Of a DNA stretch of 64,000 bases, positions 39,640-51,833 are shown one piece after another. Numbering within the stretch: the stretch's first letter is position 1; every line of letters begins with the position of its first letter. Source of the stretch: Amphibalanus amphitrite (lineage: Eukaryota > Arthropoda > Thecostraca > Balanomorpha > Balanidae); NCBI RefSeq assembly GCF_019059575.1, contig NW_024882935.1, positions 62,001 to 126,000 on the forward strand, in the 5' to 3' direction. The notes beneath the pieces are model-generated. The model was not told where the DNA came from, searched no databases, and worked only from the letters and a program-made list of their open reading frames with translations. Both the position numbers and the translations under genes were made by a program.

Positions 39640-42600
39640 TCACTCGGCGTCCGGCTCCAGGTCGGAGATCTCCTCGTCTGAGGCGGAGGCGGCGTCCGAG
39701 GCGGCCTGGTGCGTGAGCACCTCCAGCTGTCCGCCGCTGGTCCAGACGGCGTGCAGGGTGACGCGGAACTCGGCCTGCTGCTGGCCCAGCAGCTTCTGCC
39801 GGGACGGCGGCGACGGCGCCGGTCAGCAGCCGACACGGGACCCACAGCGACAACCACCACTCACCAGGTACCGGTCCACGGCACACTAAACATTACCATT
39901 TCACAGCTGCGTTTTACGATACAGTGACTCGCGCCAATATGCTGTTGCGTTTCAGTGGATCTAAACACGCGTGATTGAACTGAGATGTTAACTGGGATCA
40001 GGGCTTCTTTTAACTTGTTTGAACGACAGACCCTTCGCAAAGTTAAGCAGTGCCCAAGGAAACGGTGAAAAAAAGTAATAAAGATTCCTTCCATAAGAGG
40101 TTATCTATTACCCTTCTCGAAAATACGCTACTGCCTAACGTCATAAGGAACAAATTTCAACAGCTGATCTGCCAATCGGCATCCATTTCCCGGATAATTT
40201 GTTCAATCAAACTATCCGGACAAATTAGCTAGTTCCGAGCACAAATCGTACGCTGCCTTGATAACAAATCAGCACAAGAGCAGAGAGCTGGAAATAAGAA
40301 AGATGAACCAACCAGCGCTTGCTCCAAGTTGTGGTGAACTTCTTTCAGAATATATTGATGGACTGCCTAATTAATTCCATCACAAAATGCTTCGGTGTGA
40401 AATTCTGATGTCTCATGTGTTTATAGAAAACTACCTTATCAAGTGTGGATGTCGGGATACTGTAAAAAAAACGACGGGCGAGCAAGATCTTACCAGTATT
40501 CTGCACTGTTCTGGCTTCAGCGTGTCTCCTTTTCTGCACACCACGTGGTCTTTTACTAGGGAAACCACGCCTGCAAAAACAGCACGTAAGTTGTCATGAC
40601 AATCGTTCCGCGAAGGATCAATCGTTACACGCCTAACACTTGCAAATTATGAAAAAATGATCGCCAGCATCACCCATCGGAATCCCTTCGACCACCACGG
40701 ATTGCAACTTAGAGCGCTGCCATAAACTCGGGTTGATGGTACCGTCAGCTGCCCCGCCCCTGACATCACTCTAGGGTGTGGTGATTCATTTCTCCCCGAG
40801 GCCGTACCTTTTATAGCATAGTGAGCGATTCACCCCCAGACCGTACCTCTTTTGAGCGTGGTGGGCAGCCCGAGCTGCCGCAGATGCGGCTCCAGGCTGT
40901 GGGGGAACTGCGCGAGCGGCCCCTCGGCCAGCTCCACCGTCTCAGTAGCCACGTTGCCGGAGCGGGCGTACTCTGGACAGCTGAACTCGCCGAACCACCT
41001 GTGGATAGGTGATCCCGTGAACAGGCCGGACCGAGACCGGCCCCGGCCGCCCCTCAGACCTGCCCTGCTGGAACATGAGTTTCACTACACTATACCTTAG
41101 CCAAAAGCAGCCCAGGTCAGACCACCAATTTCAAGTAGCCTTAAAGGGACTATCCCACCTTTAACATGGGGTTTGAGTTGAGATAGCCAAGTTTGCGGCG
41201 AGGTTCAGAAACCACTATCCATCTAGGTTGCAACCCCCGCGGCCTCTTGGTGTTGAAGAAATTCGTTCCCTTCATTTGAAAATGGGCCTTGTACAAAGCC
41301 CTATCTTCAACATGGAGCGACCGTTAGTGTGACGTCACCTCGTTTAGTCATTCTGATTTAAATGGGTTTGTTCGTTGAAAAATCGCTTAAAACTTGGTCT
41401 GAACTTTGTTGTGGTGCCTACAGAGTAAAAAGAATCAGCTTTATGACAGTAATGTGGCCTGGGGAAGGAGGTAATTTTGGGCTGTGACGTCACATATTTG
41501 AAAGTTTGTGTTTGGAATATGGGAAGCCTAAGATGTTTAATGAAAAATAAATGCCAGAACCGTGTTCCTGGTCATCCAATCTATAAAGTCGGGCACAGTT
41601 TAACTGGTTTTAACAACATTTTAGAAGGTGGGATAGTCCCTTTAACCCTATTAGTGGCAGGCTCCTGGCTACCCCCTATTAGTGGCAGGGGGGGGGGGCT
41701 GTTTACGACCCCCCCTTGATATCTCGAGATCTAACGGGCCGATTTTCAAAATTCAAACGGCATTCGATTTCGCTCAACGTGATCTACATTTCTAAAAAAT
41801 AAAAATTAAAAAATGTCAATAGGGGGGGGGGGGGGGGTAGAGGGGGGTAAAAACGGGCAAATTGCAGATACATTTTAGACTGTTTATCACGGCCAGGTTT
41901 CTGAACCAATCTTAACGCAACTTTTGCCGATCGATAGAGAATGAACCAGGAATTCACATGGATCCTAAAAATATGCATTTTCAAAAATCATAGGCGGATA
42001 CAGATCATTGAGATTGGGGGTACACAAAAAGTATAGTAAATAAGGTTTTTGTTGGTACTGTTTCTAAAAAGGGTTGTAATGGTCTTGTTATGTTACAATT
42101 TTCTTATGAGAGAACGACTACAATTGTATTGGTCATGCATAGGCGGTGTCAGGGCACCTATGTTGGGAGGTAAAACATAACCCCCCTTTTTGGACGCCTG
42201 GATCCGCCTATTATAGCAAAAACGTGTCAAAAGAGGATGCACAATAACTGTATATGTTATCACATGATACCTTTCATTCACTGTTCGTAAAACTGGTGCA
42301 GCATCGTGATCTTCGCCCAAATGACTCGCTTCACGAATAGGACCCCCCAATTCCCAGTGCTCTGGAGCCGCCCCTGGTAAAGTTATGAACTTGAAATTTT
42401 CAGGGAATGTGCCCAATTTAGTTTTAGGAAAAGTCAGAAAATTTCAGCATCGTAGCTTCAGCGGCTTCGGAGATATTCCCGAAAAACCTGAGGGGTGGAT
42501 AAAAACAACCCCCTGCCACTAATAGGGTTAAGTGAAAGGGTGCCCTTTAGAAAGTAAAAACTGCCCCCGCGTTCGATGTCTCTCGGACGACGAAGATTCT

Positions 42601-43943
42601 GCGTCGTCCGGCCAATCCCGTTCAAGGTCAGTGGGGGCTCGGCTGCAGTTATGGAACGTGATTGGCCGGACGGCGTAGAATCTTCGTTGTCCGAGAGGCA
42701 TCGAACGCGGGGTAAAATGCTCTACATACTAAATTATGCATACTAAATACTAAATACTACTCTGTATACTAAATTATGCATTTTTTGCAAGTCAAAGTAC
42801 ATGAGGTGGTGTGAAATAGATAATCCCACAATGTCTTTGACACCTGGTTCATGCCCACTCAAGTTAGTTCTCAATAACACATCTGTCTAAAAAGGAAGCA
42901 GCCCCTTTCCACTACAGTCTACATCCCAGATGATACAAGCACAGTTTCCATTATCACTGGTCAATAGGTACTCACTCGTACACCTCCTCCTTCTCCTTGT
43001 TGGTGAAGAGCAGCCCACACTGACCAACCAGCAGCTCCGAGATCTTGTGCAAATTCTTTCTGTGCTCAGTGTCCTCAGTCTTTCCCAAAGCATGTGCCAT
43101 CACCTTGTTCTTTCCAAAGAAGAACCTGATGAAAATGAAACAGAACAATGCTTTTAAACATGAACACTATTATGTAAAATTAGCAGTTATCATTCATAAA
43201 TAGGTTGTGTCTGGGAACTTTATAAATTTATGAAGTGCTTTAGTCAATATACATCCAATTAACAACCACCCCTTTCCTCTCAGTGAAATAGCCACTGTAT
43301 TGGACTCGAACACACTATGAAGCTAATAAAGACATTTCAAATGAATATGAAAGTGCCAGTACCAAACAAAAAGGTACAAACCTGCTGTGTTTCCATTCAG
43401 CACGCAGCTCCTTCCACCGTTCATTGCGCATGTTCTGCACAGAGAAGACAAAGAGGCGGGCATAGTCGTCCGCACACTGTCGTACATCATCTATTAGCTT
43501 TGCTTTGGTGTCTGAACCCTTGCGACTTGTGGTTTTAGTCAGGGCAACTGAAAAATAAGCAGTTTATGATCAGTCAGCTAAACATCTGTAACAGCAACAC
43601 AAGACCTAAGGGCAGAGGCAGTGCTACACCTACCTACATTGCTGGTGTTGGAACTCAGTTGCTGGCTATGACTTACGAGGTGCAATTGCTCGGTTATTAT
43701 AATGCCCTGGCCCCTGTGCAGATTACAGAACACCAAGTGGTGAATGATGTTTTTTCTTATCATCACAGGCTAGACAAGTCTCTACAAACACTAGGCATGC
43801 AGTTCAAAAAATTGCATAAAACACTGAATTTAACATTGACTCAAACAATTACAAATAGTTCTGTACAAAAAGCTATACAAATAATTCTGACCAGAACAGT
43901 TTTATTAGAGCTTACCTGTCCGATCTCTCCGTGATTTCGGCAT
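39640..43943 (-). CDS. MRTO4: mRNA turnover protein 4 homolog, ribosome assembly factor
   Basis: Six exons on the minus strand, from 5' to 3': 43916-43943, 43382-43547, 42976-43125, 40847-40998, 40494-40570, 39640-39795. Borders are GT-AG and phases are consistent, giving 242 codons plus TGA (human MRTO4 has 239). It starts MPKSRRDRTVALTKT. Hallmarks are FVFSVQNMRNERWKELR, FFGKNKVMAHALG, GLLFTNK, the block PLAQFPHSLEPHLRQLGLPT, GDTLKPEQCRIL and an acidic C-terminus (SDEEISDLEPDAE). The protein resembles uL10/P0. It acts in the nucleolus on pre-60S particles, occupying the P-stalk base until P0 replaces it. Large TTAA elements lie in the intron between exons 3 and 4. The start ATG is the only one fitting the conserved N-terminus. 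Confidence 0.95.
40800..40850 (-). repeat. tandem copy of the MRTO4 exon 4 donor
   Basis: On the minus strand the true AAAAGAGGTACGG donor (exon end 40847) is followed 40 bases later by AAAAGGTACGG with similar G-rich sequence after it. Confidence 0.55.
41145..41641. mobile_element. TTAA-flanked MITE of the second family
   Basis: TTAA lies at 41141-41144 and 41642-41645. The ends are AGGGACTATCCCACCTT and its exact inverse. 497 bases, no ORF of interest. It lies in an MRTO4 intron. Confidence 0.85.
41646..42527. mobile_element. TTAA-flanked foldback MITE, copy 5
   Basis: Shares the TTAA at 41642-41645 with the preceding MITE and has TTAA at 42528-42531. The ends are CCCTATTAGTGGCAGG and CCTGCCACTAATAGGG, an exact 16-base inverted repeat. 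The left end carries the G-run/C-run hairpin at about 41689-41716, and TATTCCCGAAAAACC precedes the right one. Confidence 0.85.
42565..42712. repeat. 148-base foldback (inverted repeat)
   Basis: Arms of about 60 bases (CCCCGCGTTCGATG to CATCGAACGCGGGG) with a loop of roughly 40 bases and a few mismatches. No TTAA or TA borders seen. It could be a small MITE or a structured element within the MRTO4 intron. Confidence 0.8.
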
Positions 43944-44689
43944 ATTCTAATCAGGTATATAGCTTCAAGTCTACGGCCTTGCCTCAAGTCAACTTCCAAG
44001 TCGCGTCAAGTAGGTACCTACGAATGAAAAAAAACGATCTACTGGCGTGTATGCATGCCAACTCGAATCATTCCAATAAAAAACACTGATAATCTATCGT
44101 TCACTGATCATTCAAATAACGCTGAAAAGACCTACTTCATAGCTAAATGATAAAAATAATTAGCCTACCGTAAAACACACATTCTCGTGTTTATCCCCTT
44201 CCACATGTGCCGCGCACACGTGCGTATCATTTTTGTGTTTGTAACTTTTGCGTCATTATTGCCGAAATGAACATCTTAAAACACAGCTAAAATAGGACCA
44301 CACTATTCAACTGCCACCTTTGCAGCCTAATTCAGGAACCCTTTCTGGGCCGATCGAGACGAAAACAACAACACCCCCAGTCGATTCGTCGGATGCGGTT
44401 CTACCAGCCATTCAGTCGTTTTGAATATGGTGACCTCAGGTGACCTCAGTGACTGAGAAGTCACCTGGACGTTTTTAGTGCCTATGTCAGCCAGTAGCCA
44501 CCCTATAACTCAGCAACAAAAAGTCACTTTGCCTAACTTGCCGTGCGTGGTTATACATAAGTCGCTTCCAACATGGCGACCTGAGACCTCAGGTGACCTT
44601 GGTGACCTGGTCAAGAGGTCAACTGAATGTTTTCGCCAATGGTAGCCACCCTATCTATAGGATGGCCACCCCCACCCTACCTCAGCAAC
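43944..44689. other. MRTO4 upstream region
   Basis: Probably holds the MRTO4 promoter, though no core element was recognised. From about 44430 GGTGACCTCAGGTGACC-type motifs appear, indicating decayed repeat. Confidence 0.35.
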
Positions 44690-45530
44690 TACTGGGCTGA
44701 TGGGTACGAAACGCCACCAGTCGAAAGTCGAAACGCTTCCCCGCCCTCTAACTCGGTAGCTGGGCCACGTAGTGACACACGATAAGCGGAATTCGAAAGA
44801 ACGTCCAAAATAAGGACGAAAACATTCAAGTGAATGGTGAGGTCAAAGGTCAGGTCAGTAAAGGCCATCAAAGGTAAAATATTGCTTATTTCAGCATTTT
44901 TCGAAACAGCGGCACATAACTCAGAAGTCAGAAACCAATAGACCTACAGCGCCGCGGAAAAGCCCATTCGATAGCCCTTTTAGCTCTCTTTTTGAATTGT
45001 GATTGGCGTCCTAAGATTTGCCTCAGGTCAACGGTTTAGCCTCCAGAGGACAAAACTAAAAATAGCCGCTTTTACGAAAAAGGTTTTCTTCAATAACTTT
45101 TAACTCAAGAGAGTCACCACATTACTTTTGCTAGCATCGTGTTTCTCCCATCGAGACGCCTCGAATGAACTATAGGTTAACTTTGAACGGACATTACCTA
45201 CCTGACCGGGGAATGTCATGTTGCGCATCAGTCGATCCGTAACGTCGAGTCGAACACATCTAAGGCGTTTTCATCGCTTTAGCATGCATGCGTTTATCAG
45301 AATAGCGAGAAAAAAATGTTAGATAACTTTCGTGACCTGAGATGACCTCAGAGACATAACCAGGGGCCACGGGTTCCATTTTTGGTCTAGTGTGTTATGT
45401 TTCCTTGTAATTCGGCGTTTGAAAGTATTTAGAATGTCGAATGACGTTCGTCCAAAACAGGCGCCTTTCAATTTTATCCCATTTACTTATGGGGGAGGCC
45501 GGGATAGCCCCCCCCCCCCTTAGCATTTTT
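44690..45530. mobile_element. degenerate relative of TTAA copy 4
   Basis: Follows copy 4 in order: TAACTCGGTAGCTGGGCCACGT corresponds to 24234 onward, then the GTCAACGGTTT, GTCGATCCGTA and CCATTTACTTAT blocks, and a G/C hairpin at about 45486-45520. Terminal TTAA repeats are lost. Confidence 0.65.
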
Positions 45531-46106
45531 CATAATTGCTTAAAATTTGCGAGAGATTTATTTTATTTTTATGGACCGTAACGTACCTGGTCTTTCGATT
45601 TCTACTACGTCACTTAGCTGCGATATAGGTAAGTAAGCACATAAAACAAATGATTTTCCAAAACACTGCTTTTTCTAGGGTAGTGCCGCCCTCGGGGCAA
45701 TGTCGCCCATGTATTATCGCTTAGCTCATGTCACGTAATAATTTGTGCTTAGGGAGTATGCATAAGTTTTGCAAAAAGGCAAATACCTTCCTCTTTGAGG
45801 TAGGTACGACAATTGAGGGTAATGCCGGCAATAGTCCTAGAAACATGTAGCCATAGAAAATTGTCATGGAACAATTAGCCTATAGAAACATGTAAAACTC
45901 GAAAAGTGAACCGAGGTCATCAAAGGTCAATGGCCTGTCAATGTCACTTTGTGAAAGTTTAATGTCAATTTATGGGAGTCCCAATATACCCCTATGAAGA
46001 AATGCTTTGCACTGCAGTTTTGTGCTTAGCTCACCTTGCTGAATCATTTCCTGCTCTTAGTTTTGTATTTAAATAAAAAATAATTTCACCTTCAAATAAA
46101 CTTCAC
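45531..46106. other. intergenic sequence, nothing recognised
   Basis: A short patch at 45840-45960 again resembles the interior of copy 1a (AACATGTAAAACTCGAAAAG). Otherwise no feature. Confidence 0.4.
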
Positions 46107-46287
46107 CTAAAAAAAAATGGCTGAAAGGCCATGACCCTGCCCCCTGTTCCTATGCCTATGGGGGTGGATACTGGATAAGACCCCCTCCCCAGCCCAATTA
46201 GGAGCTGTTTCGCTCCTAATTGAGCTAGAACCTTGCGGGAAAGCGAACGTGTGCAACATTCGGAGACACAGCGACTGGTTTCCGAAT
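46107..46287. mobile_element. fragment of a TTAA-type element
   Basis: GTTTCGCTCCTAATTGAGCTAG matches the block after the left hairpin in copies 1a/1b (CCCCTGATCGAGCTAGAGC). No intact ends. Confidence 0.45.
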
Positions 46288-46291
46288 TTAA

Positions 46292-46972
46292 CCCTCGCCG
46301 GCGCAGGCCATTTTGCGTCCTTCGACGGCACAAGGGGGACACGACCTCCCTCGTTGGTACGACCCCCCCCCCCCCCTCGCGTTTGGCCCCTGATCGAGCT
46401 AGAGCTTCGCGGAAGAAACGAGCGTGTTACCCGTGACGACAGAGAGCCGATAATACCCAATTTTAAGGTCTTAGGTCATTGGTTGACCTTCCAGGTCAGG
46501 TCAATGACCCAAAAGTCGTGAAAATCGGGACCGGTTAGAACGTCGTAAAGTGTGGCTGCTTTATGCTTAGGGTTTTTTTTTCGAGGTGCTGATCGCGAAT
46601 ATCATGCCAGTTTTATCACAGATGATGTATTTATGCATTTAGGCCAGGTCGGGCCAGGTTAGATCAGGTCAACCAGTAGGGGTCCTGCCGAGTAGGTATT
46701 CGTAGTACGTGTCAACCGCTTCTGACAACTTTTTAACATGTTACGAAGGCACCAAAACTACTTCGTACTCGTAAATGTTCAAATGGTTGCTAAATTCAAA
46801 TTCAGCTCCAAAAAAACAGCCTAGAAACATGTAAAACTCGAAAAAAAAATTGACCGAGGTCATCCAAGGTCAATGACCTGACCTGACCTTCAGGTGACCT
46901 TAACATTCACCCTAATGCATGGGAGCAGCATCAAATCACATGTTTGAACGCTTGAAGCCACGAAAAGACTAA
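46292..46972. mobile_element. left part of split TTAA element (copy 7)
   Basis: TTAA at 46288-46291 is followed by CCCTCGCCGGCG and the C-run hairpin at about 46331-46378. From 46385 it follows copy 1a almost base for base up to the insertions beginning at 46973. The matching right end appears to be 59751-60170, on the far side of all the nested insertions. Confidence 0.65.
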
Positions 46973-47164
46973 AGAATGATGTTCCACTTTTCACAGGCAA
47001 TTATTTGCCCGGAGTGGTAGGCTGTGCCGCCGCATCACACGGGCTGAGTTCACAAATTATAGCTTTGCCCCAGTGCTCACAATCGACACGCTTAATTGCG
47101 TGATAAACGGCACAACTTAGCGCTCCGGTCAACTGATAGCTTCTGAGGAGTGGAACATCATTCT
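46973..47164. mobile_element. small inverted-repeat insert
   Basis: Ends AGAATGATGTTCCACT and inverse AGTGGAACATCATTCT. 192 bases, no ORF. Confidence 0.6.
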
Positions 47165-47177
47165 GTAGTCGACTATA

Positions 47178-48150
47178 GGGGAGAGTGGGGTGGGTTGTAT
47201 TAGTTTTTACTCCGAGACCCATAACCTCGTAACTATCCGTGATAAACTCATTATTTCCATACTATCTCCTTCCTTGATTCTTCTGCTTTTTTGTGCAAAG
47301 TAACTTTTACGCTACCTCTACCAGTTTTTCTTCTACGGTCTGCCGAATAGAACACTGTTTTTGATACAACTTGCCCCATGGCTTGGGTGAGTTGTATCAC
47401 ATGGTGGGGTAATTTGTATCACTAGGTATTTCACGTTTCAGGGAGTGTGCTTGCTGCTAGTTTTGAACATAACAACAACATTAAATGGGGTTAATACAAT
47501 GTATATGCTCAAAGGCTTCACTTTTATTAGACCAACCTTAGAGTTAGGTCAATGCAATCCGAACGAAACATCGAAAAGAACGAAACATCAACAGACTAGA
47601 TGCAAAAGTGGCCCGTTAAGAGCAAAGAAGCCAACACATTGTGCCGAAATGGAACGAGTATTGACTAGCTACCTACAAACGCGAGACAGGGCTTAGCTTT
47701 CGCGATCAAAAGCAACATACCCATACATACATACATGTTACAACATACCCCACCCGGCTCTGATACCTACAACATGTACCTCGCCGCCATCTTGGAAAAA
47801 ACATCCTCGTGCTCAAAAACAGCGGACAGCTGAAGAAATCTATTTTCACTAACGCAGCCTTAGAACCTACCCTCACCACCGCTACGGAGATCTTTCAAAT
47901 TCGTGCACATCTAAATGCCCAAGACACACATTTTCTTGCAACTCATTTTTTTAGAATGACATTTAAAAAAACAACATAAAATCGGCTCTCACCTCGAGAC
48001 GCGTCCACCCAGCCCCACGACAGAACAGGGAAAGATGTCGCCCGGAAAACCTCGTCGGCTGGTCGTGTCACGAGCGCTATCTATTGGATAAGTTTGGCAC
48101 AATTCGCCCTGATACAACTTGGACATGATACAACTCTCCCCGCTCTCCCC
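47178..48150. mobile_element. TA-flanked MITE with GGGGAGAG ends
   Basis: TA lies at 47176-47177 and 48151-48152. The left end is GGGGAGAGTGGGGTGGGTTG; the right end is its inverse with a few changes. Subterminal TTGTATC motifs repeat. It is a relative of 61300-62496 by its first 13 bases. Confidence 0.78.
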
Positions 48151-48183
48151 TACGTCAAGTCGCGATTCCGGCCATACATTAAT

Positions 48184-48414
48184 TGTTGTCGTTACAACAA
48201 TCACGAATGTTGAGTTAATGAATACATTACGTTAAATGCGAAAAATTCCCATATTACGAATACGAAGAGCGAAGGGAAACGAATCGTCGTAATGCACTCA
48301 AAAAACTGTATTTTCCGTGGAAACCCGTCGGAACGTTCAGTAAAATCATAAATAAAATATTAACGTTCCTCGTGCGCTCCAATCGCTGTCGCCTTTCGTT
48401 GCGTCGGCGACACA
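48184..48414 (-). repeat. BEL/Pao element A, 3' LTR
   Basis: 231 bases, on the minus strand running from TGTGTCG to CAACA. A purine tract (nine Gs then AG) abuts it on the internal side. It matches 53892-54045 plus 59666-59750 almost perfectly (one substitution seen), apart from an extra roughly 30 bases in the other copy. Left-flanking bases 48155-48183 resemble the interior of TTAA copy 1a. Confidence 0.88.
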
Positions 48415-48603
48415 CTCCCCCCCCCAGAAATCGAACCGAACAACCGATATAGTCAGGTAACACACGACATATTTACCTCCAGTACCTTTTGGAGGCCGTC
48501 TGTCCAAGCGCACAGTCTAACGATATACTCGCGCGCCTCAGAGACGATCTCAGGATCCTATGTACAACACCGATATTCCTCACGCCCTGCGTCACGTGCG
48601 TGC
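48415..48603 (-). other. BEL/Pao element A, untranslated 3' region
   Basis: Between pol and the 3' LTR; polypurine tract next to the LTR. Nothing else recognised. Confidence 0.5.
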
Positions 48604-51600
48604 TCACTCCGACTCCTCGAGAACACACAATCGGACGACAGGTCGGACATATGTGCCACTCGGCGTGTTTAGTTCGACTGACCTCACTCGTCCATCTGAT
48701 CCCGGGAACACTTTGGCTACCCGAGCCAGGGGCCAGCGGCCACGAGGTACGTTACTATCAGCAACTAGCACCACGTCACCGATCTGAATGTTTCTGGTAT
48801 AATTCGTCCACTTCTGTCTACCGATCAGTGTGGGCAGATATTCTCTGGTCCATCTGCGCCAGAAATGGTCTGCAATCTGTTGCGGGTGACGCCAACGTCT
48901 TGTAGCTAAGACAGCTCCCTGCAACTCCAGACGGACCACGGTCAGCTGCTTCAGAGGAGCGACTCGAGTCCGGCTCATGACCAGCGCGTATTGGATAGCG
49001 CCGGTCGCGTCGATTTGCCGGAGGTAGCCTACTGCGCCGAAGGCTGCTTCCGAGGCATCGCTGAACACGTGCAGCTCTGACCTCTTCACTGGTCCATCCA
49101 GAGCGGTGTAACAGCGAGAGATCCGTAGCTGTGAGAGGATGTTGGCTTCCTCTTGCCAGCATCGCCACCTGTGAAGGTCCTGTTCGTCCAGCTGGCTGTC
49201 CCATGTAAGCTGCTGTCTCCATAGAACCTGCATCAACAGCTTTGCCTGCAGCATAAACGGCGACAGCAGACCGAGCGGGTCGTATACCGCTGCTATTGCC
49301 TTCAGAATTCCCCGTTTCGTCGTTGGGAGAATTCGTTTCTTCGGAACGTTTAGACCGATCGTGTCCTGTTCTGTGTCCCAGATCAGGCCGAGCACGCGCT
49401 CAGGAGAGAGCGGAGTGAATGCGTCCAATTCGGAACGAGCCCTATCGGTCGGCTGAGCAGATTCCATCACCTCTCTTGAGTTGCTTGTCCATTTTCGCAG
49501 GGTGAACCCGCCTTTGGAGACGAGCTTGGTGACGGTGTGAAGTAGGTCGGCAGCACTCTTAGGACTTTCTGCTGAGGCCACGTAGTCGTCCATGTAGAAC
49601 TGCTTTGCAATGTCAGATGCTGAGTGCTTGTTGAGTCCGACTTCTACTTGACTTTCAATCCCCTTTCGTAACGCGTAGGAGGCGATCGCAGGAGAGCACT
49701 TTGCGCCAAAAATGGCGACATTCATTTCGTATGTGTCTGGAGGTCGGCCACACTCCAAGTCCCTCCAGAGAAAGCTGAGGGCTGGTCGATCGCTCTGCTG
49801 GATGCGCACTTGGTGGAACATTTGATCGATGTCCCCGACTATAGCCACCGACTTCTCGCGAAAACGCATCAGAATAGCCGGAAGCTCTTGAAGAAGGTCT
49901 GGACCAGTTAGCAGCTCTTCATTCAGCGAAGTTTCATTGAACTCTGCGGACGCGTCGAACACAACTCTTATCTTCCCGGGCTTGTTCTGATTGAAGACGG
50001 CATGATGAGGAAGGTACCACCTTTTAGGGTTGGCTTTGGCTGCCTCGTCTTGTCCCAGCTTACGAGCATGCCCGAGAGAGACATAACTGTCGATGGCTTG
50101 TTTGTATCCCTTCGCTTTGTCAGGGTTACTTCGAAGTGATTTTTCAGTTCGTTCCAGGCGACGGAGTGCGCCGATGCGATTCTCCGGCAGCGACACTTCG
50201 TCCTTTTTCCACAGGAGACCACATTCAAAGTGACCATCGTCTTGAAGCCTGGTCGTGTCTTCGAATATTCGAATGGCTCGTCTGTCTTCGTGTGAAGTCT
50301 CTTTCTTCAAATCGTGTGAGGTACCGAATGAGTCCGTTTTCCACCAGTTCTGCAGCAGCTCGTTCAGCTCGTCTTCCTGAGAGGTGCTGCGGTGAATGTG
50401 CATCACATGGTGCTGATCAGTCGGAGTCAAGCTGGCGATGGAGCCAGTCAGAGCCCAACCGAAATGCGTTTTGATGGCGACTGGCTGGCCTGCTTTCCCG
50501 ACACGTACTTCTTTCTGGAGAATCGCTTCGGTAAAATTGGCTCCAAGAAGCACTTCTACTTGGTCTGCGCCAACATCGGCTATGTCCAGCCCGTTCAAAT
50601 GAAGCCACTTCGAGCGCGCGGAGGAGCTCAGCTGGGGTACCGGAACGTTCAGTCTTGGCACCGTCCATACTTCATTTACAGTCACTGAGCGTGTCTCCGA
50701 ATCCTCCGCCAGTGCGGTGAGCTTCACCGATGTCTTCATGGCCATCCGCTGCGGTCCGCTGCCTTCCACGTTGTTCAGCGATAGAGGCCGAACTTCACCA
50801 GTCAGCTGCAGCTTCTCAGCCAGCCGGTCGGTACACAGTGAGGTCTGAGCCCCCGAATCGAGAATAGCGAACGTGTCGACGTAAGTTTTGTCTCCGTGAA
50901 CCCTAACCGGCACTATCTGAAGCAGGGTCATTTCATCCTTCCGTGGAGTTGTAGCCGCGACTGTCCTACGAGTTGAACCATCAGTCTTAGAAGGGAAGAC
51001 TCTGCTGCTGCCGTGAAGAAGGCGATGATGTCTTCCCCGGCAGTTTTCTTCTTCACATGTCTCTACCGATGGACAGTGTCGCGACCGATGTCCTAGTTTC
51101 AGGCACAGAAAGCAGCGAGCACTTTCACCGATAAACTTTGCTCGTTCTCCTTTTGACAGCTGCAGAAACGAAGGGCACACGGACAGCTCGTGTGATTCTC
51201 CGCAGCTACAGTGTGGCGCGTCCTGCTCGTGCGGAGGTCTGGCGCTCTTTATGCTGGCCTTCGGTGCCGTGGTCAAGGTTGCTGGAGCTGAAGGTGTTCT
51301 TAGGAGGCTCTTGGAGCGGTCACTCTTGTAGCGAGTCGTTCTGTCGTAGTCCGTGGGTTTGGCTGGGAGGGCCGTGACGATGCGAACTTGTTGGCTCAGC
51401 CAGCTGTCGAAGTCCCTTAGACCAGGTCGTTTTGGCTCCATTTCCACGATTTGACGCCCCCATTCTCTTTTCAGCTCGTTCGGTAGTTTCAGCACGACCC
51501 GACGAAGGTTTTCGGTGCTGTTGAGGTCACCTTCGAACCCCATATTTTCAAGAACTTTGACCGCGCAGCGGACGACAGCATGGAATCTTTCCAGCGCCGT

Positions 51601-51829
51601 CGGGTCCAGCTCTTTCATGGGTGGTGTGCAGAAGACGGCAGAAAGATTGGCATTTACGATGTCCTGTTCCTTTCCAAATCTCTCCATGAGCGTTTCTAAG
51701 GCTACAGGATACAGCGCACCATCATACAGCATTCCTTCGACTGTCTGCTTGGCCAGCCCCGTGACAGAAGACTGAAGATGGGCGAGTTTTTCTGCGTCGG
51801 ACAAACACTGCTGGTCGTGTATGAGCGTT
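48604..51829 (-). pseudogene. BEL/Pao element A gag-pol, with internal deletion of integrase
   Basis: One long minus-strand frame. Counting from its first Met, which lies in the inserted TTAA element, it has the C-terminal half of a BEL Gag, a Cys/His knuckle region (about residues 257-320), an aspartic protease with DSG (374-376), reverse transcriptase (about 655-860, YMDD at 795-798) and the start of RNase H (HVFSDASEAAFG). Soon after RLELQGAVLATR the frame jumps straight into the integrase C-terminal region (FWRRWTREYLP). The rest of RNase H and the whole DDE integrase core are therefore deleted in frame. Gag is separated from its N-terminus by a TTAA element. The element cannot be autonomous. 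Confidence 0.9.
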
Positions 51830-51833
51830 TTAA

